Positions 9,345 to 19,620 are shown, counted from the first letter of the stretch. The stretch is 64,000 nucleotides of DNA from Lepidostoma basale (GCA_022606425.2 JAHDVF020000447.1:100001-164000), one strand, 5' to 3'. Numbers and translations: made by a program. The notes: generated from the sequence alone by a model not told the origin.

Positions 9345-9535
9345 TTTTATAAATTAAATCACTGTTTTTTTTCCACTTTTCGTTTATTTTACTCAACATA
9401 TTTCGAAAGCTTTAAGCCTTGATCAATGGAGAATGATATAAACACTTTATGTCGTTCTCTCCATGATGACCGTGAATAACCTATGAAACATGTCGAGAAA
9501 AATAAACTAAGAAGTGGTAAAAACAGTATTTTAAT
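9345..9535. repeat. FB4 fold-back element
   Basis: Arms TTTCCACTTTTCGTTTATTT and the complement near 9505-9530 flank hammerhead-like segments (CCATGATGA...GAAACATGTCGAGAA at 9462-9507). The family pair is at 45,710. Confidence 0.65.
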
Positions 9536-9539
9536 TCAA

Positions 9540-9645
9540 TTCGATCTAATTTCCAGTCTGTCGATACCAGCGATCCTGGCGAAACTGGTATAATGAATAC
9601 AAAAGTGGAAGTAGTTATAAAAACATCGTTTTATTTAATTAGTAT
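9540..9645 (+). repeat. FB5 half
   Basis: ATACCAGCGATCCTGGCGAAACTGGTATAA, here with interruptions from the FB5 consensus, followed by the outer arm AAAGTGGAAGTAGTTATAAA and AACATCGTTTTATTTAATT. Confidence 0.6.
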
Positions 9646-9654
9646 TTTAATTTA

Positions 9655-9990
9655 TTTCTCTTTTTCTTGTTTATATACTTTGTATATACAACACTTACAT
9701 TAAAAAAATTAAATTAAATAGATATGTTTCGGACAACCAGTCCTTCTTCAGTGATATATAAAATTCTCCATAACATCTGTCAGATCATGTACACAATTTT
9801 ATAATATTTTAAAAATGTATCTTTATAATATGTATCACTAAAGAAAGACTGGTTGTCCGAAACATGTCTATGTAATTTTTTTTTTTAATATAAGTGTTGT
9901 ATATACAAAGTATATAAAAAAGAAAAAGAGAAAAAAAGCATCATAACTACACAAGGTATGGCGTATATAGAAGAAAAGTATTTTAATTCA
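9655..9990. repeat. FB1 fold-back element, copy C
   Basis: Near-complete inverted arms, ending on the right with GGTATGGCGTATATAGAAGA. Ribozyme motifs are in both arms; the left one (minus) is intact in its core, while the right one (plus, 9834-9870) has G5 changed to A. Confidence 0.8.
9715..9757 (-). ncRNA. Hammerhead ribozyme (FB1 copy C)
   Basis: Minus strand: ATATCA, CTGAAGA (N7=A), unpaired A, GGAC-TGGTT-GTCC, GAAA, ACATAT then C. All core residues are present. Stem III has one mismatch against the ACATGT consensus and stem I is shortened. Confidence 0.65.
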
Positions 9991-9999
9991 TTAAATAAA

Positions 10000-10430
10000 T
10001 CGTCATTAATATTTTTAGTTCAGTTACGGCATGAATTTGACTTTGTTTATTACCAAAATCCAAATATCTTAAAAACACCCTGTGAATGGAACGCGGTGGT
10101 ATGTGTATGTGTGCGGTGTGTCTGTGGGTGCCTGTGACCAATTAACTTAGGAATATATCTTTATTAAGTAATCTATCGCTCTGAATAATTAATATTCGTT
10201 GTTTTTAATCAATTTTATGGACCCGGCGTGTTTTATCACGTCACGCCTTGGATGACTGACTGGACTTGATGACCCATACAAATACACATGCATAATTCAC
10301 ACGTGGGTACTCACCCATTGCGGCATACGCTGATAGGGGTAGGCAGATACCAGTCTAAATTTATTTTCAAAAATATCATATAAAATTTTCAAACATTCAA
10401 TTATCATACAAAAAATGGGGTTATTTGAAA
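10000..10430. other. Non-repetitive stretch
   Basis: Includes a GT-rich part at 10,090-10,140 and a balanced-composition part to 10,350. No coding frame or family match. Confidence 0.4.
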
Positions 10431-10434
10431 TTTC

Positions 10435-10665
10435 TAAAAATTTATTTATTATGTATATTTAGTTTAATTCCACTCGAGTTTATTCATTAGAAGAAGGCAG
10501 CGAGCTGTGGAAATCGGTCGAAGCCATAAACTCAAGTAAAATTACAATTATAAATATATTTTTATTTAATTTATATGAATGAAAACGTCCATTTTCTAGA
10601 AGTTTTATTATATTTGATGTGAATGACATGTTTTGCCTGCCTTCGCTGGAGGAAACGTGTCATAT
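10435..10665 (+). repeat. FB6 half followed by FB2 half
   Basis: GGCAGCGAGCTGTGGAAATCGGTCGAAGCC (10,496-10,525, interrupted match to FB6) then an FB2 left arm with CTAGAAGTTTTATTATATTTG at 10,594-10,614. Confidence 0.55.
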
Positions 10666-10689
10666 AAAATTGTATTTGTGTACATGTAG

Positions 10690-10940
10690 TTCATGTTTAA
10701 AACGTTCCAAAATAAATCTTTATAACACCTGTCAGATCATGTAAACAATTTTATAATATTTTAAATATGTATCTTTATAATATGTATCACCGAAGAAGGA
10801 CTGGTTGTCCGAAACGTGTCTATGTAATATTATTTTTTCAATAATAGTGTTGTATATACAAATTATATAAAAAGGAAAAAGGGAAATAAAGCATCATAAC
10901 AACACAAAGTATGGCGAATATAGAAGAGATAAAAAATAAT
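10690..10940 (+). repeat. FB1 half element, copy D
   Basis: Right arm only. The ribozyme motif at 10,783-10,828 reads CCGAAGA, A, GGAC-TGGTT-GTCC, GAAA, ACGTGT, C. It has U4 changed to C and one stem III change, probably inactivating. Confidence 0.7.
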
Positions 10941-11061
10941 TTAAATAGATGTTGCATCTAATTTCCAACAATAGATACTTCGAAAAACAAATCTCTTGAA
11001 CATACTGAAGAGTAATAACCATTCTCTTTGGAGTATGAAATTATATAATAATAAAAAAATA

Positions 11062-11290
11062 CTTATTGTTTCTTGAACAATGATGTAAAATTCAAAATTC
11101 AAATTTAATAGTTAATATGAATGAAAACGCTTGTTTTCTAGAAGTTTTATTATATTTTATTAAGACATTATGGAATGTGGACATTATTAATATAATAAAA
11201 CTTCTAGAAAACCGGCTTTTTCAATCATATTAATTATTAATACCGGCTTGTCCAATCGGCGAAAACCGGCTTTTTCAATCATATTAATAT
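11062..11290. repeat. FB2 without its ribozyme centre
   Basis: Both outer arms (CTAGAAGTTTTATTATATTT and complement) are kept but the centre is reduced to ~40 bp lacking the GAAA motif. A short duplication of the ACCGGCTTTTTCAATCATAT segment follows. Confidence 0.65.
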
Positions 11291-11400
11291 TGACTACCCC
11301 AAAGATGAAGATTAAAAACGATCTCCGAAACGTCGGTTAAAGAGCCAAGTTACACGGGTATATTCAAGATAAAAAAACGTATTGCTGCACAACCGTGACA
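11290..11400 (+). repeat. Hammerhead-like fragment (FB7)
   Basis: AAAGATGA, stem AGAT/ATCT, CCGAAACGTCGG at 11,302-11,337. Only part of the core matches, so this is a weak relative of the other families. Confidence 0.3.
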
Positions 11401-11416
11401 ATCTAACCAAATATTT

Positions 11417-11807
11417 CTTCTTCTTCTTCTTTTTGTCCTGTCACACCTCCGTGGTGCATAGGGCCTCAAGGAATCTTCTCCACCCGACTCTATCGCATGC
11501 CTGATGCTTAACATCGTCCCAAGTGAGACCTGCTGCCTTAACCTCGCCCTGCAGGGTTCTTCTCCAGGTGGCTCTAGGTCTGCCTCGCTTTCTCTTTCCC
11601 CCCATGGGGGACCAGTCTAGTGCGCCCTGAGCGATGCAGGCTGGGTTCCGTCTCAGAGTGTGACCGATCCACTGCCACTTGCGCCTAGCGACTTGTTCTC
11701 TAATTGGCTTTTCGCCTGCCATGGTCCAGAGAACGGCATTTGACACTGTTTGGTACGGAGTCGATGTCTTTTGCAAGGGTTTTGCAAGCTACGCACAAAA
11801 GACGTCA
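11417..11807 (-). mobile_element. LINE-C insertion with target-site duplication
   Basis: 391-bp 5'-truncated LINE flanked by the 12-bp duplication AACCAAATATTT (11,405-11,416 and 11,808-11,819). The minus ORF 11,776-11,441 carries KWQWIGHTLRRNPACIAQG, RKRGRPRATWRRTLQG and DRVGWRRFLEALC. The element ends in (GAA)n. A longer, nearly identical copy is at 49,358, suggesting recent activity of this family. Confidence 0.9.
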
Positions 11808-11819
11808 AACCAAATATTT

Positions 11820-12288
11820 ACCTTTCTTTAAAAATTGTTTTGCCAGGTTCAACTTCACTATAGGATTTTAATGTGAATTTAACTCAAGGGGTTACTTAAC
11901 TTTGAGCACAGATGGTGAATAATGCTGATTTAAACAAGCGTGACTCATATTTAAAAAAAGAACGATATTCAAGTATTTAAAATAGTTTCCCGCTCATAAA
12001 CTGCATTCATCTGCCGATCCTGATAATGAATGCAACTCATTTTCAAGCGGGTAATTACGCGGGAATTCATTATTAGTCATAGGTAATTTTGGTATTCCAT
12101 TTTCGAATTTTAACGAATTCAAACTGATCGCGTGCTCATGGCTGTTAAGTCGTTCTAACGGTCACAGTGTCTGCATATTAATTTATTTAAAAAAAAAAGT
12201 TAAAATATTATGTATTATTAATGTATTTTTGTTCCCTAATGCTCAAATTAATGGAAAAATACAAGAACATTTGAAAGAATTGGAGGGA
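11820..12288. other. Non-coding, no repeat recognised
   Basis: Balanced-composition patches (11,980-12,170) without frame or motif. Confidence 0.4.
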
Positions 12289-13296
12289 AATCATTGAATT
12301 GGTTTCGATCTTATCTGACTGATAGCTCACAATCCGTTTCTTTAAGTGACGACTTAAATTCTGATAGACTGACCTCCAAATTCGGCGTTCCTCAAGGAAG
12401 CGTGCTAGGACCTATGATCTTTTTAATTTTAATTAATGAGCTATGTAACACATCCTTCAACGGAAAAATCATTATCTTTGCAGACAACACTGCTTTGGTA
12501 TTTGAACCCAAAACATATAGCAGTGTTAAAAACACTGCTAACCAAACTCTATCTTCTGTAAAGGAATGGTTGAACTCTAACATCTTAACATTAAATTCAT
12601 TAAAAACAAAATACCTCACTTTTAGTTTAACAAAAACAAACCAACCTGAGGCTGGTAAAAACCTCATAATTTATGAAAATTCTAATTATTACCAGCTCAC
12701 TTCGTGTTCTTGTCATCGTTTGGAGCGGGTCACTGGTATAAAATACCTAAGTATTACTTTGAACAATAACCTCAGATGGAATTCACATTTAACTTCACTC
12801 ACCCCACATGTTAGAAAATCATCATATGTTTTTAGATGCTTCCGAGAAATTTTAGACCCTAAGCTCTGTAATGATGTGTATTTCGCCCTATGTCAATCTG
12901 TGATAACCTATGGGATCTTGAGCTGAGGTGCTTGCGCAATAACTACAATTGACCCCCTACTTAAGTCCCATAAAAAATATATTGCACATTATTAATTACC
13001 AGAAAACCCATTAGGCATCCTTCGTTCTTGTTGTTAAAAGAATATCAAATCTTTAGTATTCGACAACTCTACATGAATATATGTGCTTTTTTCTTCAAAT
13101 TTAAAATTTCGAATTCGAGATCCCAACAGAACTGTTCCACAAGATATTCCTCTCATCATTTTACAGTTCCTCTCTGTCGCTCAGCTCTAGTACAAAAACA
13201 ATTTCCATTCCGCACGCCCTATATTTTCAATCGTCTTCCTTTGTCGTCGAGTGTCTCAAATCAATTGATGACATAAAGAAATTAAAAAATATATAA
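12289..13296 (+). pseudogene. LINE-D reverse transcriptase remnant
   Basis: ORF 12,294-12,926 (210 aa) starts inside the RT domain. Residues ~30-45 hold GVPQGSVLGP, then the catalytic box reads FADNTALV where active enzymes have (F/Y)ADD. Later motifs are EWLNSNILTLN (thumb-proximal), GIKYLSITLNNNLRWN (the YLG motif is YLS) and VITYGILS. After a stop, C-terminal sequence continues out of frame (13,028-13,276: YSSHHFTVPL and PYIFNRLPLS). 5'-truncated and dead. Probably a Jockey/CR1-like element; the clade is not certain. Confidence 0.8.
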
Positions 13297-13454
13297 AGGG
13301 GTCAACCATAGATGTTCAAAATGTTTTTTTCTATTAGATTAAAAAGAGATTTCATATTCTAGTAAATAAGTTTATAATTACAACTTTCCTTGCATTCAAT
13401 TTTAATAAATATTTATCATCATTCATCGATAAGTCACTTACCTATGGACTTGGA

Positions 13455-14040
13455 CTTGGACTTGGATCTTCTGGCTTACAGAGGTTCAGCTCATGTGGCT
13501 ATTCCTCTTACGTCTGATGGGAACATTGTTGGAAGGTGATTTGGTGGGTTGTTAGTTTATTCGGGGCATGATTTGTGTGGCCCGGAGTGTTCCTCTGAAG
13601 GAGAATCGATTTTGGGCGCTTGTGGCGGCTGGAAGTGTTTGGGTCGTAATTAGAGAGGTCTTTTATTGTGGGGTTGGGATGTGAAGGGAGTCCTTTGTAA
13701 AAACGTTCGGCAAGTTTCAGAATGAATTCATCTATCATCGGGATTCCCGATTCTAGGTGCAGTTGTGTAATCCTGGTCCATGAAGGCGCACCAAGCGATA
13801 AACGGATAGCCTTATTTTGCAGGATTTGGAGTTTTTGTATGTGACTCGAAGCTGCATAGCCCCAGATTGGGGCTGCATAAGTGAAGATCGGCCTTATAAC
13901 CGTTTTGTATATCAGGAGTTTATTGTCGATGCTTAGTTTACTGTTTCTAGCTAACATTGGGTAGAGGGCTGAGATTGCTTTTGACGCGGCTTTGACTTTA
14001 TTTGTAATGTGTGGCCTAAAATTTAATGTAGGGCCAAAGC
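13455..14040 (-). pseudogene. LINE-E (Jockey-like) ORF2 C-terminus
   Basis: Minus ORF 13,957-13,508 (149 aa) has YKTVIRPIFTYAAPIWGYAA, LQILQNKAIRLSLGAP and HLESGIPMIDEFI, typical of Jockey-clade ORF2 after the RT domain. Upstream sequence to 14,040 continues the frame poorly. The 3' end is (GTCCAA)n-like at 13,447-13,468. A fragment at 30,956 and a captured piece inside a hAT element at 42,670 belong to the same family. Confidence 0.8.
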
Positions 14041-14665
14041 AACAATGAATGACCGTTTAAGGTTCAGCTTGTACTGAAATCCACATTAAAGGCATTAATT
14101 TCATTATTTCAGTGTACAAAATAAAAGAAAACAATAACAAACACATTGACATTAAATTCTCAAACTTTTTTTTCATTGAAATATGAGTATTACTATTAAA
14201 ATTAATATTTCTCTAAAAAAATAGTACGATCATCAGTAAATGACCATTTCAAGTTATATTGATACAATACATAGATTTTGTTACATTGTCACCCTAACAT
14301 ATAAAAATATGTAAATATTCAAAGAATTGCATAAGAAATAACATTAAAAAAACACTTACCACTCTTTTCCTTATAAAAATTACTAAGAATCTCAAAACAA
14401 CAACGGCAAGACGCACTTTTACCGTTTGACAAGGCACAGTTCAAAACTGATAGTTTGGTTTCATACCAACAGTTGTCTCAGCCTACCTATTTTGTCATGG
14501 TTTCTTGGGATTAAAGTTTTTTGATAGGACACATAGAGCAATTCTTATTATATTTTGTTTTATTAACCAACGGTCATTTACTGGGGGGCGGTCAAATACT
14601 GGTGCTTCGACCCTATATCATCTTTGACTTTCCGACATTCATCATTAAATCATTTAGCTTGCATA
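14041..14665. other. AT-rich, no gene seen
   Basis: No motif. ORF 14,521-14,751 is interpreted as chance sequence overlapping the LINE-F tail. Confidence 0.4.
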
Positions 14666-15280
14666 TTATTATTATTATTATTATGATTTGTATTTTAAGT
14701 GCGCCGTTTTGTAAAATCAATTACTCCAAGGGCGCACTAGGAAATGACTGACCGAACAGTGCAGTCTTCAGATGTTTCTTAAATTTAACGTCACTATCCT
14801 CATACTTAATACTAACATGGAGGCTATTCCACGCCAACGGACCCGCAACGCTGAAAGCACGATCGTAGAAACATGCTTTATTGGCTCTGACTGGAATCGC
14901 TATGTTGTTTGCACTTGTTTCTACTGATCGGAGTGAACGTTGCCTTTCCGTTGGCATGGGTGTCACGCAGAGGTCCGATATATACGCTGGCGCTTCTGGT
15001 GTCGAGCCTTAAACACTGTCAAACACAATTTATATTTTACTCGCTCTCGGATTTTGAGCCAATGAAGGTCCTTCAGGAGCGGCGTGATATGACAGTATTT
15101 TTGTGGCCCCATAATCAATCGGGCAGCAGCATTAAATACGCTTTGTATTCTGCTTAATTGATTATTTGGCAATCCAGCGTACATTCCGTTGCAATAATCT
15201 AACCGTGACACTACAAAAGAATTTACGAGGGTCCTAGCTTCACCAACAGGTAAACATCTCCATCTAAAACATCTCATACA
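14666..15280 (-). pseudogene. LINE-F (CR1-like) ORF2 C-terminus
   Basis: Two minus frames joined by a frameshift near 14,965. 15,277-14,963 holds FVVSRLDYCNGMYAGLP and ITPLLKDLHWLKIRERVKYK; 14,966-14,721 holds RSFSVAGPLAWNSLH-like sequence (here RAFSVAGPLAWNSLH) and FKKHLKTALF. Domain order and wording match the C-terminal end of CR1/L2-type elements. The tail is (ATT)n on the plus strand at 14,666-14,682. Confidence 0.8.
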
Positions 15281-15299
15281 TCATACATTCTCGACACTA

Positions 15300-15641
15300 A
15301 GACTTGTAATACAGTTCAATACTAAATAAACGTATATTTGAGCAAAGTCGCTGAAAGCTAATACAATTCGCGAAGAATGTTTACCGGTCCATATCATGTC
15401 TGGGAATGATATGCACGGATCTGTGTGGGTACGTAGGGTCAACTAGCGGCCGCCGCGATGGATGACACCTTTACCTGCCGGAGTCCCGCCTTTGATACAG
15501 TCACACCGGCACCGCAACGGTGCCGTATCTGCCCGCATTGATCGATCGCTCGGCTGCGGTGATTTGTGGGTGTGGTGCGGGGTGTATTCTCCAATTTATT
15601 GCTTCCACAGGGCCGGACCTGGAACATGAATAGCTTTATCT
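15300..15641. other. GC-rich patch of probable transposon origin
   Basis: 15,440-15,620 is distinctly GC-rich compared with its surroundings. The minus frame at 15,627-15,439 shows no domain. It may be the remains of a LINE UTR; I cannot assign it. Confidence 0.35.
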
Positions 15642-15652
15642 AACTAACCATC

Positions 15653-15883
15653 CGTTAGAGGATATCGTTCAGTGGAGTAGATCCAGAAGAAGATACTGGA
15701 AGGACCATGTAGCCCCAATGGATGGTGACAGACTTGCATATACAGCCGCTTATGAAATCCCCTCCGGACACCGCCCACCTGGAAGACCGCCTAAGAGATG
15801 GAGGGACAGCTGGATCTCATCATCCGACGAGACATGATTCCTGTGTCACAGATCGTCAGATCTATTAAAAGAAGAAGAAGAAG
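15653..15883 (+). mobile_element. LINE-G insertion with target-site duplication
   Basis: 231-bp 3' end flanked by AACTAACCATC (15,642-15,652 and 15,884-15,894). Encodes EDIVQWSRSRRRYWKDHV, YTAAYEIPSGHRPPGRPP and RWRDSWISSSDET, then a UTR ending ATTAAAAGAAGAAGAAGAAG. Longer copies at 26,596 and 41,756. Confidence 0.85.
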
Positions 15884-15894
15884 AACTAACCATC

Positions 15895-16075
15895 ACCAAT
15901 ATGCCTCAAGACTAAAGTATTCAACCACTGCGTCTTGCCAGTCATGACGTTCGGAGCCGAGACGTGGACACTGACAAAAGGTCTAGTCTACAGATTCAAG
16001 GTCGCCCAACGCGCCATGAAAAGAACCCTGCTTGGAATAACCTTGAGGGACAGATTTAGAAACCAATAGGCGGTT
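15895..16075 (+). pseudogene. LINE-H fragment
   Basis: The frame reads CLKTKVFNHCVLPVMTFGAE, TWTLTKGLVYRFKVAQRAMK and LLGITLRDRF, the post-RT region common in invertebrate non-LTR elements. No ends recognised. Confidence 0.7.
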
Positions 16076-16490
16076 GTATACACAACTCAAAAATCCTGAG
16101 TGATGCAGGTCTGTTCGTCCCTGATAATTATCTTCGACAAAGGAGCCATAGATTGTTTTATCTCCCACGATGCAGAATCAACCTGCCAATGGTTATGCCG
16201 GTAAGTAGAGCAATATCTTTGCTTAATCGTATCACCTCGGAGTTTGACATATTTTGTGATAGTTTGGCTCATCTGAGGGAAGTATATATTTATTATAATT
16301 GTTCGGTATATTTATTATATTAATTTGTCATGCAAATATCTCACCGCAAACTGTTTCTCGCTCTTTTTATTAATCCTTTGTGTATTACTTATTATTGTGT
16401 ATCTCTAACTTGTATCTTTAGTGTATTGGAAAAAAAAATTCTTTAATGCTTTAGATATGTTTAAAATAAATAAATGAAATGAATTTAGGC
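16076..16490 (+). mobile_element. LINE-B 3' end
   Basis: DAGLFVPDNYLRQRSHRLFY-like coding sequence (16,095-16,160), AISLLNRITSEF-like, then a UTR with CTCGCTCTTTTTATTAATCC and a final AAATAAATAAATGAAATGAA. The UTR end is repeated at 26,046-26,213. Confidence 0.7.
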
Positions 16491-16499
16491 ATGCTTGAT

Positions 16500-16896
16500 G
16501 AACTGAACACGGGATAATCAATGTATTTCAATATTTAAGGATTTTTTCGGAGACAAAATTACTAATTCGTCCCTGCAGTAGTTGCACTGAATCTAACATC
16601 GTCCCTGCAAACATATTGGAGGTCGTGTGGGTACGTCCCGCTGCAATAACTGCAGGCCCGTTACCACAGAGCCATGGGCATGTAAATTGTGACCGCTGTT
16701 GGGAGCAGAGATAAGAATAGGCAATATGCAGATCCGGAGAGCTTACACCAGATTAGGCACTCGGTTATCTATATACCTGAGGGTAACTGAAGACCTCAAT
16801 TGTGTTACACGTATTCCTACATATTACGAAGACAACTTTTATGTATAAAAGTGTTACTTATATGTAGCAGAAAAATGATGAAAGCTAGATAAAAAA
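16500..16896. other. Non-repetitive stretch
   Basis: Balanced composition between 16,570 and 16,800 with no coding frame; may be old unique sequence. Confidence 0.4.
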
Positions 16897-16897
16897 A

Positions 16898-17010
16898 CGA
16901 CCTTTGATGCTGAGTGGTAAGTGCTTTGACTGCCACACCGAAGGTCTCGGGTTCGATTCCCGGAGATGGCAGTATGATTGTCACACTGTAATTGGTCTGG
17001 TGTAAAATTC
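16898..17010 (+). mobile_element. SINE-1, 3'-truncated
   Basis: Head with B box GGGTTCGATTCCCGG and body up to GGTCTGGTGTAAAATTCA, where LINE-I sequence begins. Junction at about 17,010. Confidence 0.75.
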
Positions 17011-17130
17011 ATCATCAGCCGTCTGCCATCCACTGCTGAATGTAGGCATTTCCCAAAGCACGCCACCGCCCCCTATCCATTGCCGCTCCCATCCATCCAT
17101 GTCCAGTAATCCTCTTCAAATCGTCGTTAG
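17011..17130 (-). mobile_element. LINE-I (RTE-like) 3' end
   Basis: Minus strand encodes DDLKRITGHGWMGAAMDRGR, WRALGNAYIQQWMADG then TGATGATG, a C-terminus and (GAT)n tail typical of RTE-type elements. Confidence 0.75.
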
Positions 17131-17219
17131 AAATTGGAAAAAAGCAGACGAGATGTGTTGGTTCTAAAACCAAATAAAGTCACGTAAAAACGAATTACAC
17201 AAGCGTTCTAAATATTTTC

Positions 17220-17465
17220 AAATAGTATATTATTTTGGTCGAATCACTATGATACTTCAAAATCATTTACTGTTAAATTTATCACAGTGTTAAAATATCA
17301 CTTTCTTCATATAATTCTTGAAAACTCGTGACAGGTGTCTCGCTAGCCGATATTGGCTTCATCGGGTGTTCCAAAAAACAATGTTTGTAACACCTGATGA
17401 TGCAAACATCGGTTAGCGAAACAGCTGTCGCGACATTCTAGAGAAGTGTGCAATGAATTTTTTTT
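17220..17465. repeat. FB3 fold-back element, complete
   Basis: Arms CACTATGATACTTCAAAATC (left) and complementary right sequence enclose two inverted hammerhead motifs (minus near 17,330-17,385, degenerate; plus 17,386-17,438, good). Loop ~20 bp. Confidence 0.75.
17386..17438 (+). ncRNA. Hammerhead ribozyme (FB3)
   Basis: CTGATGA (17,394-17,400), unpaired T, stem II GCAAAC-ATCG-GTTAGC (one A-A mismatch), GAAA (17,418-17,421), palindromic stem III ACAGCTGT and C17 at 17,429. Consensus core intact. Stem I starts with weak CAC/GCG pairing, so activity is uncertain. Confidence 0.6.
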
Positions 17466-17559
17466 TTTATTTATTATAAAAAAATTCTTTTAACAATTTT
17501 TTAATTTTTGAATATAAATAAAAAAAATGTTAAAGGTGTTGTCAAAATGTACATTTAGT

Positions 17560-18115
17560 TAAAATCCACTAATGTTTGTGTCTTCAATCGGTTACGGCAG
17601 CTCGCTGCCATCTTCTGGTTCAGTCCCACCAAACCAGATGGCAGCGAGCTGCCGAAACCGGTCGAAGGCACAAACATTCTTCTTCTTCTTCGATGGCCCT
17701 ACAGCCCATATCGAGCCTTAGCCTCCAGTATTCTTCGCCTCCAACTCCTCCTGTCCTCCGCTTCGACCCTCCAATCTGACACTCTTAACAATCTTGCTCC
17801 ATCTCTCCCAACTTCATCCTCCCATCGCAGCCTTGGTCGTCCAATTGGTCTTCTACCACCTGGGTGCCACTCCAGCAATCTTTTTGGGGTTCGCGATGAC
17901 GGCATCCTCTGCACGTGACCGGCCCATCTCAGTCTATTCAGTCTGACCTGTGTGGAGAGACTGGGAGCTTTGTAAATATTGTACAGCTCGTCATTATGCC
18001 GCACTCTCCAGCCTTCACCGTAATTCACAGGCCCCAGAATTCTGCGCAGCACCCTTCTCTCAAAAGTAATGGATTTTTTTTCATTTTTCAACACAAACAT
18101 TAATGGATTTTAAGT
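17560..18115. repeat. FB6 fold-back element split by LINE-J
   Basis: Left arm AATCCACTAATGTTTGTGTC, centre GGCAGCTCGCTGCC...GGCAGCGAGCTGCCGAAACC, and the right arm resumes after the LINE-J insertion with CACAAACATTAATGGATTTT. The hammerhead-like part (plus 17,632-17,668) reads CCAGATGGCAG...CTGCCGAAACCGGTC. Stem III ACCGGT is palindromic; the CUGANGA box is incomplete. Confidence 0.7.
17679..18091 (-). mobile_element. LINE-J insertion with target-site duplication
   Basis: 413 bp flanked by CACAAACATT (17,669-17,678 and 18,092-18,101). The minus frame has KSITFERRVLRRILGPVNYG, YKAPSLSTQVRLNRLRWAGH, RPIGRPRLRWEDEVGRDGAR and SWRRRILEAKARYGL. It ends in (GAA)n. Related copies at 35,078 and 48,860. 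Confidence 0.9.
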
Positions 18116-18119
18116 AAAT

Positions 18120-18600
18120 ATAATATACATTTTAAATGATTTTTAAAATTTATTTATTTATTTTCATTATCTAAATTTGACAGTTAATATTTAAAAAGAT
18201 TTTTTTCTTACTCAAGATTGGTTTCGGTATCGTTATGATATCGATAACTCTTTGATGCGAAAGGGATTGATGACATTATCGATAAAAAAAGTGATTTATG
18301 AATTATCTGAGATGATTCGAATCGTGCTGCCCAAAAAGGCGCCAATCAATTATTCCCTTTATCACTTAGTCATTTGAGAAAGCGATCCGATAAACGGACA
18401 TGCGGCCTCGGTGATGTATTGGTCGGGCTGCGAGTAATATTGCTTGCAATAATGTCGCGCCGTTCCAAGTTTGAAATATAACAGCGCGCCCGATATCGGA
18501 ATTCCAATAAATAACTTGGAAAGGACCGCGAGCCCTCGGTTGAGGACCGCCTACGATTTTCGAACGGTTGATATCGGCGAAAACACCCCGATGCAAAATT
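18120..18600. other. Non-coding island, candidate conserved element
   Basis: 18,300-18,595 has near 48% GC against AT-rich flanks, no long frame and no match to any repeat in the window. CCGATAAACGGACATGCGGC and GCGCGCCCGATATCGG are examples. It could be a conserved non-coding element or an unrecognised old transposon. Confidence 0.4.
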
Positions 18601-18726
18601 TAATAAACTAACAAACAGAATTACTTATTTTAATGTTCGTTATCATAAAATAAAAAAAAAACATCTGGAAAACACACATTATTGTTCGCATAAATTATTA
18701 AAGATAATCTAATGATTTTACTAGAG

Positions 18727-18797
18727 TATCATGATGGATGTGCGTGCATGACACGATTTATGAATTTTGAGGAATCGAGAGAAGTATTAATGTTGTT
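18727..18797 (+). mobile_element. LINE-A internal scrap
   Basis: GATGTGCGTGCATGACACGA and GAGGAATCGAGAGAAGTATT match the CMTRCMNVEE coding segment. Confidence 0.6.
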
Positions 18798-18799
18798 AT

Positions 18800-18935
18800 T
18801 TGAAATTTCATGGTAGAAGTTCATTGAAAATAATGAAAAAAAAAGTGTAGTTTCGGCAGTCGAAAAAAGGATAGAAATGGTAGTAGTGAAATTAAAAACA
18901 TCGTTTTATTTTATTACAAATTTTTCCTAAGTTTG
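18800..18935 (+). repeat. FB5 half
   Basis: AGTTCATTGAAAATAATG, decayed CGGCAGTCG and the outer arm AAAACATCGTTTTATTTTAT. FB3-like arm sequence (GTTTTGGCCGAAACACTATG) follows to 19,010. Confidence 0.5.
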
Positions 18936-19021
18936 TCATGATTGTTCATGAAACAATAAAAAAATAAAATTTGTCGATTGTTTTGGCCGAAACACTATGA
19001 AACTTAAACATTATAAAAACT

Positions 19022-19487
19022 CACTAACTAACTAACCATCACGCCGTCTCCCCGAAGGGGTAGGCAGAAAGAATGGACTGCCACACTTTTCTTTCCTGAC
19101 ATATTTCTCTCGATTCCTCAACATTCATACATCGTATCATGCACGTGCGTCGGTTTCTCTGACTCCTCACATGGCCGACATTCAATATTTGATTTATTTG
19201 ATCGTGCCACGTTTTCCTCGGTCTTCCTCTATTTCTGGTTCCATTTACATCATTAACATATAATTTTTTTACAATTCTTTCTTCATTCATTCTTTCCATA
19301 TGTCCAAACCATATTAATGATCCTTTCATAATTTTGTTCATGACACCATCATTCGCACCGCATTCACTTATTTTATTTTCATTCGACACTCTATCATACA
19401 CAGAGTATCCACACATTCGTCTAAGAGATCTCATTTCCACTGCATTTATTCTACTTTCATCCTTCTTTTGCCAGTTCCATGCTTCGC
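19022..19487 (-). mobile_element. LINE-A 3' fragment, long open frame
   Basis: Minus ORF 19,440-19,039 (133 aa): MEMRSLRRMCGYSVYDRVSN, NDGVMNKIMKGSLIWFGHME, RGRPRKTWHDQINQILNVGH, RCMNVEESREICQ and WQSILSAYPFGETA stop, then (TTAG)n. One of the best-preserved C-termini of the family. 5'-truncated in the post-RT region (KKDESRINAVE). Confidence 0.9.
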
Positions 19488-19489
19488 AT

Positions 19490-19620
19490 TATAAACTTTT
19501 AATTTAAAAAAACTTTGTTATACGTATCACAATTGTATTTTTATTTTACGCGACAGCTGTTTTGTCAACCTATGTTGACAACATCAGGTGTTACAATATT
19601 ATATCAAATGTAAATTTTTT
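19490..19620 (-). repeat. FB3 arm
   Basis: Minus strand CACCTGATGTTGTC...GTTGACAAAACAGCTGTCGC: FB3 hammerhead with A9 changed and GAAA changed to AAAA. Inactive relic. Confidence 0.5.
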
